A stretch of 64,000 bases of DNA from Bacteroidota bacterium. GTDB taxonomy: Bacteria > Bacteroidota > Bacteroidia > Bacteroidales > Paludibacteraceae. The translations under genes were made by a program, and so were the position numbers. The DNA lies in contig JAEWAN010000006.1 in the NCBI GenBank assembly GCA_023391625.1, positions 186,001 to 250,000 of the forward strand, read 5' to 3'. Of the stretch, positions 9,266 through 18,471 are shown one piece after another; position 1 is the stretch's first letter, and the number at the start of each line of letters is the position of its first letter. Below the pieces are notes generated by a model. It worked only from the letters and a program-made list of their open reading frames with translations. It ran no database searches and had not been told where the DNA came from.

Positions 9266-9440
9266 ACGAACCGCATGGTCAGAGATTGGAAAACTCAACA
9301 CTTAAAAAACACCGAGATCTGTCTGGTTTTCAATGGCGGGCTGCAACCTTCGGGTATGTCTTAGACACAGCAGATTACAAAGGGAACCAACTCCTCAAAT
9401 CCTGTTTTCAGGAGTTTTCTCAACAAGGCAATGCGGTTTT
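9266..9440 (+). ncRNA. ssrS: Probable 6S RNA (RNA polymerase-binding regulator)
   Basis: No protein fits this stretch, but a fold of about 175 nt can be drawn by eye. The closing stem pairs AACCGCAT (9269-9276) with ATGCGGTT (9431-9438). After a small internal loop, a second stem pairs 9286-9296 with 9412-9423 through 11 bp and one bulged C. Then comes a large single-stranded central bubble (about 9297-9313 opposite 9377-9411). A terminal arm follows, with ATCTG/CAGAT (9317-9321 with 9371-9375) and a C(UUCG)G hairpin (9346-9355). This order of stem, bubble, large bubble and terminal arm is the diagnostic shape of 6S RNA, which mimics an open promoter. A near-consensus promoter fires exactly at its 5' end. 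Bacteroidota 6S RNAs diverge strongly in sequence, so the call rests on shape, size and promoter. Confidence 0.6.
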
Positions 9441-9926
9441 CGTATTCTAAAACGATATCGAAACAAATCAAAATCTCCACATAATCATTCCGGTAAACAT
9501 AATTCTTTCCTATATTATTTTAATACCCTCCCAACCCTTATTTACACAAACCGAAAATAATTCCTTCGGAGTTTATCTATCAACATTAAAGCATTCCTAT
9601 AAAAAGCAAGGTAAACAAACTGCCCAGAATCTTTCCAATCCTACAAAAAAAAGAAACAGTTCCTTGGTTTATTACTATCACTTTATAACAACAGAATATT
9701 TCTATTTTTTCTGAAAATCTTCAAAAATTCCTATAAGTGTAATGATTCATACAACAACGACGTTACTGAATCCGGCATTACAACAGCATTATTCTGCAAT
9801 AACCATATTCAGAAACACAAAATTCATGAATATCAAGGCAATAAGATATACTTGTATATTGCATAAGCTTTCATTATCAAAAAGTTATATTTTTATTATT
9901 TTTACAACACATTAAAAAAAAATTAG
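9441..9926. other. Gene-free A/T-rich stretch
   Basis: Between the 6S-like RNA and the Crp/Fnr promoter I see no ORF with family features, no tRNA and no convincing hairpin terminator. Confidence 0.5.
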
Positions 9927-9934
9927 TAATTTTG
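9927..9934 (+). promoter_or_regulatory. -7 box for the Crp/Fnr regulator
   Basis: TAATTTTG matches TAnnTTTG, 37 bp before the ATG at 9971. The region upstream is T-rich but no single -33 element stands out. Confidence 0.5.
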
Positions 9935-9970
9935 TGTTCTATAACATATTTGTAAAGTATTTTCTGTTAC

Positions 9971-10672
9971 ATGGCAAAAAAGTTATTCGCAGATATAAAA
10001 CCAGTTGAAGAAGTGTTTACCGGATGGGAAACACTTACTCCTGATGAGAAACGATTTGTAAAAAGCAATTCGACAATTCATTATTACAAGAAGAATGAAA
10101 TTATACACAGCGAAGGTGACATTCCCACACACATGATGGTACTGGCCAGCGGCAAAGCCAAAGTATTCAAGGAAGGAGTGGGAAGCCGTACCCAAATCAT
10201 CCGCATGTTAAAAGAAGGGGAACCCTTCGGCTACCGCGCCATGATAGCGAACGGTACGTACAACACAAATGTTGCCGCTTTTGAACCTACCGCCGTGTAT
10301 CATCTGAAAGGAGATGTATTTTTATCTATTCTCCGCCATAATAACGCATTTTGTTTCCGCTTTCTGGAAGAACTGGCTACCGACCTGGCTGCTTCCGACT
10401 CCAGAACCGTAAATCTGACCCAAAAGCACATCCGGGGCAGACTGGCTGAAGCCCTTTTGTTTCTAAAGAAAAATTACGGACTGGAAGAGGATGAAGCGAC
10501 CATCAATATTTATTTATCCAGGGAAGATCTGGCCAATCTCTCCAACATGACAACATCCAATGCTATCCGTACATTATCCAGCTTCGTTAATGAACGTATC
10601 ATTGCAATGGACGGAAGAAAGCTAAAAATCATAGACGAGGAAAAATTACTTAAAATAAGCAAAATGGGATAA
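9971..10672 (+). CDS. Crp/Fnr-family transcriptional regulator
   Basis: A 233-residue DNA-binding regulator. Residues about 30-120 form the cyclic-nucleotide-binding-like beta-roll (KNEIIHSEGDIPTHMMVLASGKAKVF, then MLKEGEPFGYRAMI). A dimerisation helix follows, and the C-terminal winged helix-turn-helix lies at about 165-225 (LSREDLANLSNMTTSNAIRTL, then ERIIAMDGRKLKIID). It has no N-terminal Cys cluster, so it should not be an oxygen-sensing Fe-S Fnr. The cAMP-contacting Arg-Ser pair of true Crp is not obvious (the equivalent loop reads GEPFGYRAMI), so its ligand is unknown. It is transcribed alone; the next gene starts 169 bp later. Targets cannot be inferred from the neighbourhood. Confidence 0.88.
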   Translation: MAKKLFADIKPVEEVFTGWETLTPDEKRFVKSNSTIHYYKKNEIIHSEGDIPTHMMVLASGKAKVFKEGVGSRTQIIRMLKEGEPFGYRAMIANGTYNTNVAAFEPTAVYHLKGDVFLSILRHNNAFCFRFLEELATDLAASDSRTVNLTQKHIRGRLAEALLFLKKNYGLEEDEATINIYLSREDLANLSNMTTSNAIRTLSSFVNERIIAMDGRKLKIIDEEKLLKISKMG

Positions 10673-10841
10673 GCCATATTTTTCCATTATCCCCGCCCTC
10701 CTCCTTTTCTTCACCGGATAGTCCTAATAAAGCACCAGACTTTACAAAACCCTCCATTATTGCCAAAATGTCACTCCTATTTAATTGGCATATTTTATGC
10801 AGGGATAATAAAGCTATACCCTTTTTGTCAGTTACATAATT

Positions 10842-13046
10842 ATGGATACAACACAGATACAAAATACCTACCTGTCAATAATGCGGTCATTATCGGCCGG
10901 TCGTTTGAAACATGCTTTTGACAAGATACAACTGCTTATTAACGAATCTCCAAACGGCGATTTCAACGACAGGTATGACACTTTGCAACAAAACTACCGG
11001 TACATGTTGCAATATTACATTGAGGGGGTAGATGATCCTCAACGGCTGACTATATACAACAAGCTGATAGCTAAACTTTTTATGCTAAATGAGGAAATTC
11101 ATGAAACTCTTTTGTCACAGAACTCTACAAAACTGGAATACAGTAAAAAAAGATATTTTCCTCATACCCGCAAATACTGGAACCTTCAGGAGCTATTCAA
11201 CACCTTAAACCAGTTACACGCCCAGATAGCGCTGCTATCAACAGATAAAAAATTACATGAGGCTGAACTGAAAAAGCTATATACCACACTGGAAGAAATT
11301 TACCCGGAATTATTCGGATTATTCTGGCTGGCTTCAGATATTCATGCTGAAGAGAAGAACTTATTCCAACAAATACAACATCCGGATTTCAGCGGAAAAA
11401 TAGAAAAAGCCATAGTAGTATCCGCCCTTACGTTAAGTTTGTGCCGTGTTTTTGACGAGGAAAAACTGATGTTACTGTTTGACTGTTGCGAGTCCAGTGA
11501 ACCCCAGGTACAACAACGTGCGCTGGTGGGACTTTGTTTTGTCCTGGCAAAATACAACCAGTTTCTGGTTTATTTTCCAATTATAAGAAACCGTCTGGTA
11601 TTAATGGCAGACAATGAACACTTGCTGGAAAACTTTCGCAATATCATTACACAAATCATAGGTACGACTGAAACTGAAAAAATTTCAAAAAAACTTCAGG
11701 AAGAAATTTTACCGGAAATAATGAAAATAAGTCCTCAGATAAAAAACCAGGCAGACATGGAAAATCTGATAAATTCTGAAGACTGGGAAGAAAAAAATCC
11801 TCAATGGCAGGAAATGATCGAAGATAGTGGAGTTTCCGATAAATTAAAAGAACTCAGCGAGCTACAACTGGAAGGGGCAGACGTGTACATGAGCACGTTC
11901 GCCATGTTGAAAAGTTTCCCTTTCTTTTCCGAAATCACCAACTGGTTCATTCCATTCAGTCCAGAGCACACCGCAGTACAGCCTCTATTTAAAGACGAAG
12001 GAAACACTGTGTTATCTGCATTTGCGAACACACAGGCCATGTGTGATTCCGATTTATATTCATTTTGCCTAAGCATACTACAAATGCCCGAACCGCAACG
12101 GGACATGATGAAACATTCTTTCAAAATGGAATCGGAACAACTGGAGGAAATGAAAAAGGAAGAGGCTCTGTTGACTCCAGACCTCGTTTCAAAAAATATA
12201 TCCAAACAATACATTCAGGACTTGTTCCGCTTTTTCAAACTCTATCCCCAACGAAAAGATTTTGAAGATGTTTTCAAATTCTCGTTATTAATACATAAAA
12301 CATTTTTGTTTAATATCTTAGCCACAAACAGCGAGATAAAAAAACAAGTAGCGGAATATTATTTTTCTAAAAAATTATATGTAGAAGCCTTGGAGCTTTT
12401 TGAAGATTTGCTGAATGAAGAAGAACCTACAGCAGCTCTTTATCAAAAGATTGGGTACGCTTACCAGAAAACGTCCCAATTGACTAATGCCATCAATGCA
12501 TACATCAAAGCAGATATAATCCAACCGGATGATTTCTGGACGATAAAAAAAATAGCTTTGTGTTACAGACTTACCGGCGATTTCAACAAAGCGCTGGAAT
12601 TTTATAAGCATGCCGATTTTCTAAAACCTCACCAGGCAAGCATATTAATGCAGATAGCAAATTGTCATTTACATGACGGCCAGCATAAAGAAGCGCTCAA
12701 TATCTATTATATGCTGGAAGAGGAACATACGGACAATCTGAAGCTATTAAGAGCTATTGCCTGGACATTATTCATATCCGGCAATTTAGCCAAAGCCGAC
12801 AACTATATCAAGAAGGTACTGGCCGATGCACCCACGGCACAAGATTACTTAAATGCTGCACACATAGCATTCTGCCGTAAAAAACGTAAAGAAGCTTTGG
12901 ATCTTTATAAAAAGAGTTATAACCTACAGAAAAACAACTGGGAATTATTTTCCGATACTTTCCAGGAAGACATCCCCTACCTGAACGCAAACGGTGTAGA
13001 TTCCGGGGAAATACCCTTAATGATTGACGAGGTTTTGTATCAATAA
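10842..13046 (+). CDS. Large TPR-repeat protein of unknown function
   Basis: This 734-residue protein has no signal peptide or membrane segment. The first 470 residues are alpha-helical and match no family I recognise. From about residue 510 to 715 there are at least five tetratricopeptide repeats. Clear ones include AALYQKIGYAYQKTSQLTNA, FWTIKKIALCYRLTGDFNKA and SILMQIANCHLHDGQHKEAL, with the usual Gly/Ala/Pro spacing. TPR arrays bind other proteins, so a cytoplasmic scaffold or assembly role is likely, but the partner is not shown. The gene follows the Crp/Fnr regulator by 169 bp on the same strand and ends at a bidirectional terminator shared with prs. Whether it has its own promoter is unclear. 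Confidence 0.8.
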   Translation: MDTTQIQNTYLSIMRSLSAGRLKHAFDKIQLLINESPNGDFNDRYDTLQQNYRYMLQYYIEGVDDPQRLTIYNKLIAKLFMLNEEIHETLLSQNSTKLEYSKKRYFPHTRKYWNLQELFNTLNQLHAQIALLSTDKKLHEAELKKLYTTLEEIYPELFGLFWLASDIHAEEKNLFQQIQHPDFSGKIEKAIVVSALTLSLCRVFDEEKLMLLFDCCESSEPQVQQRALVGLCFVLAKYNQFLVYFPIIRNRLVLMADNEHLLENFRNIITQIIGTTETEKISKKLQEEILPEIMKISPQIKNQADMENLINSEDWEEKNPQWQEMIEDSGVSDKLKELSELQLEGADVYMSTFAMLKSFPFFSEITNWFIPFSPEHTAVQPLFKDEGNTVLSAFANTQAMCDSDLYSFCLSILQMPEPQRDMMKHSFKMESEQLEEMKKEEALLTPDLVSKNISKQYIQDLFRFFKLYPQRKDFEDVFKFSLLIHKTFLFNILATNSEIKKQVAEYYFSKKLYVEALELFEDLLNEEEPTAALYQKIGYAYQKTSQLTNAINAYIKADIIQPDDFWTIKKIALCYRLTGDFNKALEFYKHADFLKPHQASILMQIANCHLHDGQHKEALNIYYMLEEEHTDNLKLLRAIAWTLFISGNLAKADNYIKKVLADAPTAQDYLNAAHIAFCRKKRKEALDLYKKSYNLQKNNWELFSDTFQEDIPYLNANGVDSGEIPLMIDEVLYQ

Positions 13047-13120
13047 CTCCACCGCATGAAGTCGGGATTAGTCTAAAACGAAACTGAAAAAACGATAATG
13101 ATACCAAAAAAGTTTATAAA

Positions 13121-13152
13121 AAAATGGCCTGAAAATAAATTCAGGCCATTTT
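13121..13152. terminator. Bidirectional terminator between the TPR gene and prs
   Basis: A 12-13 bp inverted repeat (AAAATGGCCTGA with TCAGGCCATTTT) separates two convergent genes. A-rich and T-rich flanks lie on either side, so it can work in both directions. Confidence 0.88.
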
Positions 13153-13172
13153 CTATATAGCATTCCTCTTTT

Positions 13173-14120
13173 TTACATAAGATACTGTTCACTGATTGAT
13201 TTGTGTTCCAACACACGATAGATGGTATCAGCAAACATATCGGCAATAGATAAAATTTTCACTTTTGAACAACGAGCTGTGTCAAACGGTATAGAATCGG
13301 TAAAGATCAACTCTGAAATAGCCGATTTATTGATATTATCCACTGCATTTCCGGACATCATTCCATGAGTCACAATAGCGCGCACGCTGTTGGCTCCCTG
13401 TTCCATCATCAAATCTGCAGCCTTACACAAAGTTCCTGCAGTATCTACCATATCATCCACAATGATAACATCCTTACCTACCACATCACCAATGATCCGC
13501 ATTTCTCCGATCACATTCGCTTTTTCTCTTGTTTTATGACAAAGCACCATAGGCACAGCCAGATGTTTTGAATAAGAGCTTGCACGTTTTGATCCGCCTA
13601 CATCAGGAGAAGCAATAACAAGATTTTCCAGATTTAAACTTTTGATATAAGGAGCAAATATAGTAGATCCATAAAGATGATCTACCGGCACATTAAAGAA
13701 ACCCTGTATCTGGTCTGCATGCAAATCCATTGTAATAACACGGTCTACTCCTGCAACACTCAGCATATCTGCAATCAGTTTAGCTCCGATAGATACACGT
13801 GGTTTATCCTTTCTATCCTGACGTGCCCAACCAAAATAAGGGATCACTGCAATGATTTTATATGCCGAAGCCCGTTTAGCAGCATCGATCATAAGCAATA
13901 ACTCCATCAGATTATCGGAATTCGGGAACGTAGACTGGATCAAATAAATGTATTGACCCCGAATAGATTCTTCATACGAAACGGCAAATTCGCCATCTGA
14001 AAAATGCTCAATGATCATCTTTCCTAGCGGACAGCCTAAACTTTCACATATTTTCTCAGCCAGTGAACGGGTATTAGTTCCCGAAAAAATCTTATACGGC
14101 TTACTACAAGTTTGTAACAT
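13173..14120 (-). CDS. prs: Ribose-phosphate pyrophosphokinase (PRPP synthetase)
   Basis: The enzyme makes phosphoribosyl pyrophosphate from ribose 5-phosphate and ATP in the cytoplasm, feeding purine, pyrimidine, His, Trp and NAD synthesis. At 315 residues it is a standard class I enzyme. Visible motifs are FSDGEFAVSYEESIRGQ near residue 40, the flexible-loop region YFGWARQDRKDKPRVSIGAK (95-114), MDLHADQIQGFF (about 131-142) with the metal-binding His, SPDVGGSKRA (167-176), and the PRPP-binding VIIVDDMVDTAGTL (about 218-231). It stands alone on the minus strand with a -7 box at 14152-14159. Confidence 0.98.
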   Translation of the reverse strand: MLQTCSKPYKIFSGTNTRSLAEKICESLGCPLGKMIIEHFSDGEFAVSYEESIRGQYIYLIQSTFPNSDNLMELLLMIDAAKRASAYKIIAVIPYFGWARQDRKDKPRVSIGAKLIADMLSVAGVDRVITMDLHADQIQGFFNVPVDHLYGSTIFAPYIKSLNLENLVIASPDVGGSKRASSYSKHLAVPMVLCHKTREKANVIGEMRIIGDVVGKDVIIVDDMVDTAGTLCKAADLMMEQGANSVRAIVTHGMMSGNAVDNINKSAISELIFTDSIPFDTARCSKVKILSIADMFADTIYRVLEHKSISEQYLM

Positions 14121-14151
14121 GGGACTTAGGATGTTTGTTTTAAATTTTTTG

Positions 14152-14159
14152 CAAAAGTA
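14152..14159 (-). promoter_or_regulatory. -7 box for prs
   Basis: Minus-strand TACTTTTG fits TAnnTTTG and gives a leader of roughly 25 nt to the ATG at 14120. Confidence 0.5.
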
Positions 14160-14262
14160 CAGAATAATTTACAATATAGAAATACGTTTCCCATAAATTT
14201 ACAATTCAGTTTCTATTAGGCAACTACCGAAAAATCTGTGTACGAGAAATTAATAACGCTTT

Positions 14263-14295
14263 TTTGTTTGTTTTTAATAAAAAAACTTATCTTTG
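14263..14295 (+). promoter_or_regulatory. -33/-7 promoter for secDF
   Basis: TATCTTTG (14288-14295) is preceded by tandem TTTG tetramers, one with a 21-bp and one with a 17-bp spacer. The leader to the ATG at 14348 is about 45 nt and A/T-rich. Confidence 0.65.
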
Positions 14296-14347
14296 CACTT
14301 CACTAAAAATAAATAATATAATTGTCTTATTTTAAAATAATAATTTC

Positions 14348-17338
14348 ATGCTAAACAAAGGACTTGTCAAACTTTTTACGGCAGCACTTACCATTGTATG
14401 TTTGTTTTATCTCTCGTTCACTGCTGTAACAAGTTTCTATGGGAAAAAGGCACGTGAATATGCCGACGGCGATAAAATGAAAGAATACCAATACCTGGAT
14501 TCGTTAGGATACGAAAAAGTATGGTTAGGATATACGCTGAAAGAATGTCGGGAAAGAGAAATCAATTTAGGTCTGGACTTAAAAGGCGGTATGAACGTAA
14601 CTCTGGAAGTTTCTATTCCGGACATTATCCGTTCTTTATCAGGCAATAACACAACTGAAAATTTCAATCAGGCCTTAAATATCGCCAGCGAAAGACAAAA
14701 AACGAACAGCCAAATGCAATATCTGGATTTGTTTGTTGAAGCTTACATGAAATTAGACCCCAACGGACAATTAGCGGCAATATTCAGCACATTCGATTTA
14801 AAAGATAAAATATCCCTGACAACTCCGAATGACGAAGTTGTTAAAGTATTACGGGAAGAAATTGACGGTGCGGTAAGCAACTCTTTCAATGTATTGCGTA
14901 CCCGTATCGACCGCTTCGGTGTAGTTCAACCCAATATCCAGAAATTAGGAAATACCGGACGTATTTTAATAGAACTTCCAGGTATCAAAGAACCGGAACG
15001 TGTGCGTAAACTGCTACAAGGTTCTGCTAATCTGGAATTCTGGGAAACTTATGACCTGAATGAAATCTACAACGAATTGGCTATGCTGAACCAAAGTTTA
15101 GGCGAAGTAGAAATGGCCACCGCTGCAGAAGCTCAACAGGAATCAAAAGCAAATGCAGAAGTTGAAAACCAAACTCCGGTAAGTGCTGTTGACAGCTTAT
15201 TAATGTTAAGTCAAAATGAAGCTGTAGCTAACGACACCGCTAAACTTATAGAAGATTACCGTAAAGCGAATCCTCTATTCTCTCTGACACATACCAACGA
15301 ACTGATGGGATACAGCGGTCCTCTGGCAGGTATCGTTTCCAGCCGTGACACTGCTCAAGTAAACGCATATCTGACATCAAGACAAGCTACAGAAGTATTA
15401 CCACGCGACTTATCATTCCGCTGGAGCGTAAAACCGACAGACGCAAAACAAGATACTTATGAATTGATAGCTATAAAAACAACTAACCGCGACGGACAAG
15501 CTCCGCTTGCAGGTGACGTAATTACCGACGCACGTGCTGACTTCGGTCAAGGTTCTGCCTATGCTAACGTAAGCATGAGCATGAATGCAGAAGGTTCAAA
15601 AAAATGGGCTATCATGACCAAACAGAACATTGGTAAAAGTATTGCCATTGTTTTGGACGGATACGTATATTCATACCCTACTGTAAACACGGAAATCACA
15701 GGAGGACAATCACAAATAACAGGCCGTTTTACAATAGAAGAAGCTAAAGACCTTGCCAACACGCTGAAATCAGGAAAAATGCCGGCACCTGCACGCATTA
15801 TCCAGGAAGACATCGTTGGACCGTCATTAGGTCAACAAGCTATTCAAAGCGGTTTCATTTCATTTGCCATTGCTTTCGTCCTGATTCTGCTTTACATGGT
15901 ATTCTATTACGGAGCTATCCCGGGATTGATTGCAGACATCGCATTGTTTGCCAACGTATTCTTCCTGTTAGGTATTCTGGCTTCTTTCTCAGCCGTACTG
16001 ACTTTGCCTGGTATAGCGGGTATCGTACTTACACTCGGTATGGCGGTAGACGGTAACGTACTTATATACGAACGTATCCGGGAAGAAATGAGGGCTGGAA
16101 AGAACATGAAACGTGCTGTTCAGGACGGTTTTGGAAACGCAATTTCAGCCATTATCGACGCCAACGTTACCACATTAATCACCGGTATTATATTGATGAT
16201 ATTCGGTACAGGCCCAGTAAAAGGTTTTGCCAATACTTTGGTAATTGGTGTTATCACGTCATTTATCACATCTGTGTTCTTGACTCGTACAATGTTACAG
16301 GCTTATGCAAACAGAGAAAATGCGAAAGAACTTCCATTTACTTCTAAAATAACCAAAAACTGGTTCCAGAACGTACACTTTAACTTTATCGGCAAACGTA
16401 AAGTAGGATATGCTATTTCAATCGCAGCTGTTGTTATCTGCCTGGCTTCACTTGCATTCAGAGGATTAAGCCTGGGTATTGACTTCAGCGGAGGACGTAA
16501 TTACGTAGTACGTTTTGATGAAGCAGTTAATACGGAAGATGTCCGTTCTTTACTGGAAGACGCTTTTGACGGAACATCAGCTCAGGTTATTACCATCGGT
16601 TCAGACAATCAGGTACGTATTTCTACCAAATATAAAATTGAAGATAACTCACAGGAAATCGACAATCAGATAGAAACAATCCTGTATGAAAACCTGAAAC
16701 CACTGATCGGCGATAACGTAACAAAAGATACTTTCGTTCAGGAATATATTCAAAGTTCTCAGAAAGTAGGTCCTACAATTGCAGATGACATTAAACGCGA
16801 CGCTATATTGGCAGTGGTTATCGCGATCCTTGCAATCGGATTATACATCTTCATCCGCTTCCGTGGCTTAGGATACTCTTTAGGTGTTATTGTAGGATTA
16901 ACACAAGACGCATTGATTACATTAGGACTATACTCACTGTTCTATGGTATTATGCCATTCTCAATGGAAATAGACCTGTCATTTATCGCAGCAGTTCTGA
17001 CTGTAGTCGGTTACTCTGTAAACGATAAAGTGGTAATTTTCGACCGTGTTCGTGAAAACATAAACCTACATCCTAAACGTGACCGTTTGGCAGTTTTCAA
17101 CGAATCTATCAATGCAACTTTAAGCCGTACATTCAGTACCTCTATGAGTACATTGGTTGTATTAATTGCAATCTTTATCTTCGGTGGAGAAACAATTCGC
17201 GGATTTATCTTCGCTATGATGTTTGGTATCGCCATAGGTACTTTCTCTTCTATATTCGTAGCAACCCCATTAGCTTATGACTTCACTGCAAGAAAAGAAA
17301 GGGAAAAAGTTTTAAAAGAAGAAAATGAGAAAAAATAA
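14348..17338 (+). CDS. secDF: Fused protein translocase subunit SecDF
   Basis: This is one 996-residue chain carrying both SecD and SecF, which use the proton gradient to pull exported proteins through SecYEG. The fused form is common in Bacteroidota. The SecD half starts with one membrane helix and INLGLDLKGGMNVTLEV (about 73), has a long periplasmic P1 domain, then five membrane helices around GMAVDGNVLIYERIREEMR (about 563). The SecF half begins with SLGIDFSGGRNYVVRF (about 709) and ends with VVGYSVNDKVVIFDRVREN (about 886). The conserved Asp and Arg of both proton-path motifs are present. P1 has a Gln/Asn/Ser-rich insert around residues 255-310. It is monocistronic with its own promoter and a strong terminator. 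Confidence 0.97.
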   Translation: MLNKGLVKLFTAALTIVCLFYLSFTAVTSFYGKKAREYADGDKMKEYQYLDSLGYEKVWLGYTLKECREREINLGLDLKGGMNVTLEVSIPDIIRSLSGNNTTENFNQALNIASERQKTNSQMQYLDLFVEAYMKLDPNGQLAAIFSTFDLKDKISLTTPNDEVVKVLREEIDGAVSNSFNVLRTRIDRFGVVQPNIQKLGNTGRILIELPGIKEPERVRKLLQGSANLEFWETYDLNEIYNELAMLNQSLGEVEMATAAEAQQESKANAEVENQTPVSAVDSLLMLSQNEAVANDTAKLIEDYRKANPLFSLTHTNELMGYSGPLAGIVSSRDTAQVNAYLTSRQATEVLPRDLSFRWSVKPTDAKQDTYELIAIKTTNRDGQAPLAGDVITDARADFGQGSAYANVSMSMNAEGSKKWAIMTKQNIGKSIAIVLDGYVYSYPTVNTEITGGQSQITGRFTIEEAKDLANTLKSGKMPAPARIIQEDIVGPSLGQQAIQSGFISFAIAFVLILLYMVFYYGAIPGLIADIALFANVFFLLGILASFSAVLTLPGIAGIVLTLGMAVDGNVLIYERIREEMRAGKNMKRAVQDGFGNAISAIIDANVTTLITGIILMIFGTGPVKGFANTLVIGVITSFITSVFLTRTMLQAYANRENAKELPFTSKITKNWFQNVHFNFIGKRKVGYAISIAAVVICLASLAFRGLSLGIDFSGGRNYVVRFDEAVNTEDVRSLLEDAFDGTSAQVITIGSDNQVRISTKYKIEDNSQEIDNQIETILYENLKPLIGDNVTKDTFVQEYIQSSQKVGPTIADDIKRDAILAVVIAILAIGLYIFIRFRGLGYSLGVIVGLTQDALITLGLYSLFYGIMPFSMEIDLSFIAAVLTVVGYSVNDKVVIFDRVRENINLHPKRDRLAVFNESINATLSRTFSTSMSTLVVLIAIFIFGGETIRGFIFAMMFGIAIGTFSSIFVATPLAYDFTARKEREKVLKEENEKK

Positions 17339-17358
17339 AAAGTAAAATCATATATAAT

Positions 17359-17400
17359 AAGAAAAGCCAGTTACAATAAAATGTAACTGGCTTTTCTTAT
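17359..17400 (+). terminator. Terminator after secDF
   Basis: A 17-bp perfect stem (17359-17375 with 17382-17398), six-base loop and T-rich right arm, 20 bp after the stop. Confidence 0.92.
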
Positions 17401-17429
17401 TGAATATATAATTACATCAACTCAACACA

Positions 17430-17504
17430 TAGAGTATTTGAACTAAAATAAATAAGTTTTGAACGATAATTAAACATGTTTAGTCAATAAATATGATTTC
17501 TTTG
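17430..17504 (+). promoter_or_regulatory. Direct-repeat activator site plus -7 box upstream of the 17542 gene
   Basis: TTTGAAC occurs twice, with the G at 17440 and 17461 (21-bp period). A degenerate -7 box, TTTCTTTG (17497-17504), starts 36 bp after the second G. The repeat core and spacing recur upstream of 20202 and 23877, which supports a shared regulator. The -7 box differs from TAnnTTTG at one base. Confidence 0.55.
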
Positions 17505-17541
17505 TATTTATAAATCTTTTTATAATTTTTAAATTTTTAAT

Positions 17542-18405
17542 ATGATGAAAAAAATTACTCTTATTATGGCTTTAGGAGCCATTATCAGCGGAAGCTGCTA
17601 TTCTTATGCACAGGACATTTTCAATGCCCCGGACAGTGAAGCCAATAAAACAGGTATATATGATGCCCGTAACTTATTGAAAAATCCAGGTTTTGAAACA
17701 GTAGGCAAAGATTTCGGCAATAACCAATATGCTCCTGCAGACTGGTCGATAGAAGGAGTTTCATTCGATGCAAACCAAGGTGTACGTGCTGGAGCAAACC
17801 AGGCATGGGGCGCTACTCAAGGTAACAAAGAAGGTAAAGCAGCCTTATTATGGCGTGACGACAGCAACGGTTCTGCCGGCGCTTATTTATATCAGGAAGT
17901 AAGTGGATTAAAAGCCAACACTACCTATAAAGTAGCATTTCTTACCATGGCACATGACCAAAACAGAACTAACGCCATTTATTACGTAAAAGTAGGTTCT
18001 ACAAAAAACGGTGACGAATATTTTTCCCAACAATTCAACTCACTGGCAAACGGAGAAAAAGCAAACGTTACCGGAACTTTTACAACACCGGCTTCTGTCG
18101 GATCTGCAGCTTACTTCACGATTGCTAACCAGGAGACATACCCTGAAAAATACAATGAAAAATGGTCTATTATCCATTTAGACCGTATGTCATTGTATGA
18201 AGCAGACGGAGCTACTTCCATCGAATCAAACAAAGCTGATAAAGTTAACATTTATAGCGAAAACGGAATGATTATCGTAGAAGGAACGCAAGATTATTCC
18301 ATAATCACAATATGGGGCCACCCTGTAGCTAAAAACAAAAAATTAAACTCCGGTTTATACATTGTTACTGCAAACGGACAAAGCTACAAAGTAATTGTAA
18401 AATAA
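17542..18405 (+). CDS. Small secreted protein with CBM-like domain and sorting-type tail
   Basis: A 287-residue exported protein. Residues 1-24 are a signal peptide (MMKKITLIMALGAIISGSCY, then SYAQ). The middle (about 45-220) begins LLKNPGFETVGKDFG and contains APADWSIEGVSFDANQG, EGKAALLWRDD and YLYQEVSGLKANTTYKVAFL, the layout of a carbohydrate-binding beta-sandwich like those of the CBM4/9 group. The last 60 residues are a short beta-domain ending GLYIVTANGQSYKVIVK, resembling the tails of the three large proteins that follow and of type IX cargo. No catalytic motif is visible; a glycan-binding or surface role is inference. It shares a direct-repeat promoter with the genes at 20202 and 23877. 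An internal Cys after the signal region (SGSCY) could instead make it a lipoprotein. Confidence 0.75.
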   Translation: MMKKITLIMALGAIISGSCYSYAQDIFNAPDSEANKTGIYDARNLLKNPGFETVGKDFGNNQYAPADWSIEGVSFDANQGVRAGANQAWGATQGNKEGKAALLWRDDSNGSAGAYLYQEVSGLKANTTYKVAFLTMAHDQNRTNAIYYVKVGSTKNGDEYFSQQFNSLANGEKANVTGTFTTPASVGSAAYFTIANQETYPEKYNEKWSIIHLDRMSLYEADGATSIESNKADKVNIYSENGMIIVEGTQDYSIITIWGHPVAKNKKLNSGLYIVTANGQSYKVIVK

Positions 18406-18420
18406 TCTATTTCAACAACC

Positions 18421-18458
18421 ATAAAAAAGGTTCCGGCTTTACCGGAACCTTTTTTATG
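18421..18458. terminator. Bidirectional terminator between the CBM-like gene and metK
   Basis: A 14-bp perfect stem (18423-18436 with 18442-18455) with A- and T-runs on its two sides. It serves both convergent genes. Confidence 0.9.
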
Positions 18459-18471
18459 AACTATACATCTT

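Noticed and set aside
9333..9560. 75-residue open frame in the mfd to Crp/Fnr gap
   Set aside because: It has no family features, no promoter or leader of its own, and lies across the folded 6S-like RNA whose structure explains the conserved-looking segments.
9951..9975. TGTAA...TTACA dyad just before the Crp/Fnr ATG as an autoregulatory site
   Set aside because: The 11-bp spacer does not fit the 4-6 bp spacing of Crp/Fnr sites and the sequence is A/T-rich enough for chance.
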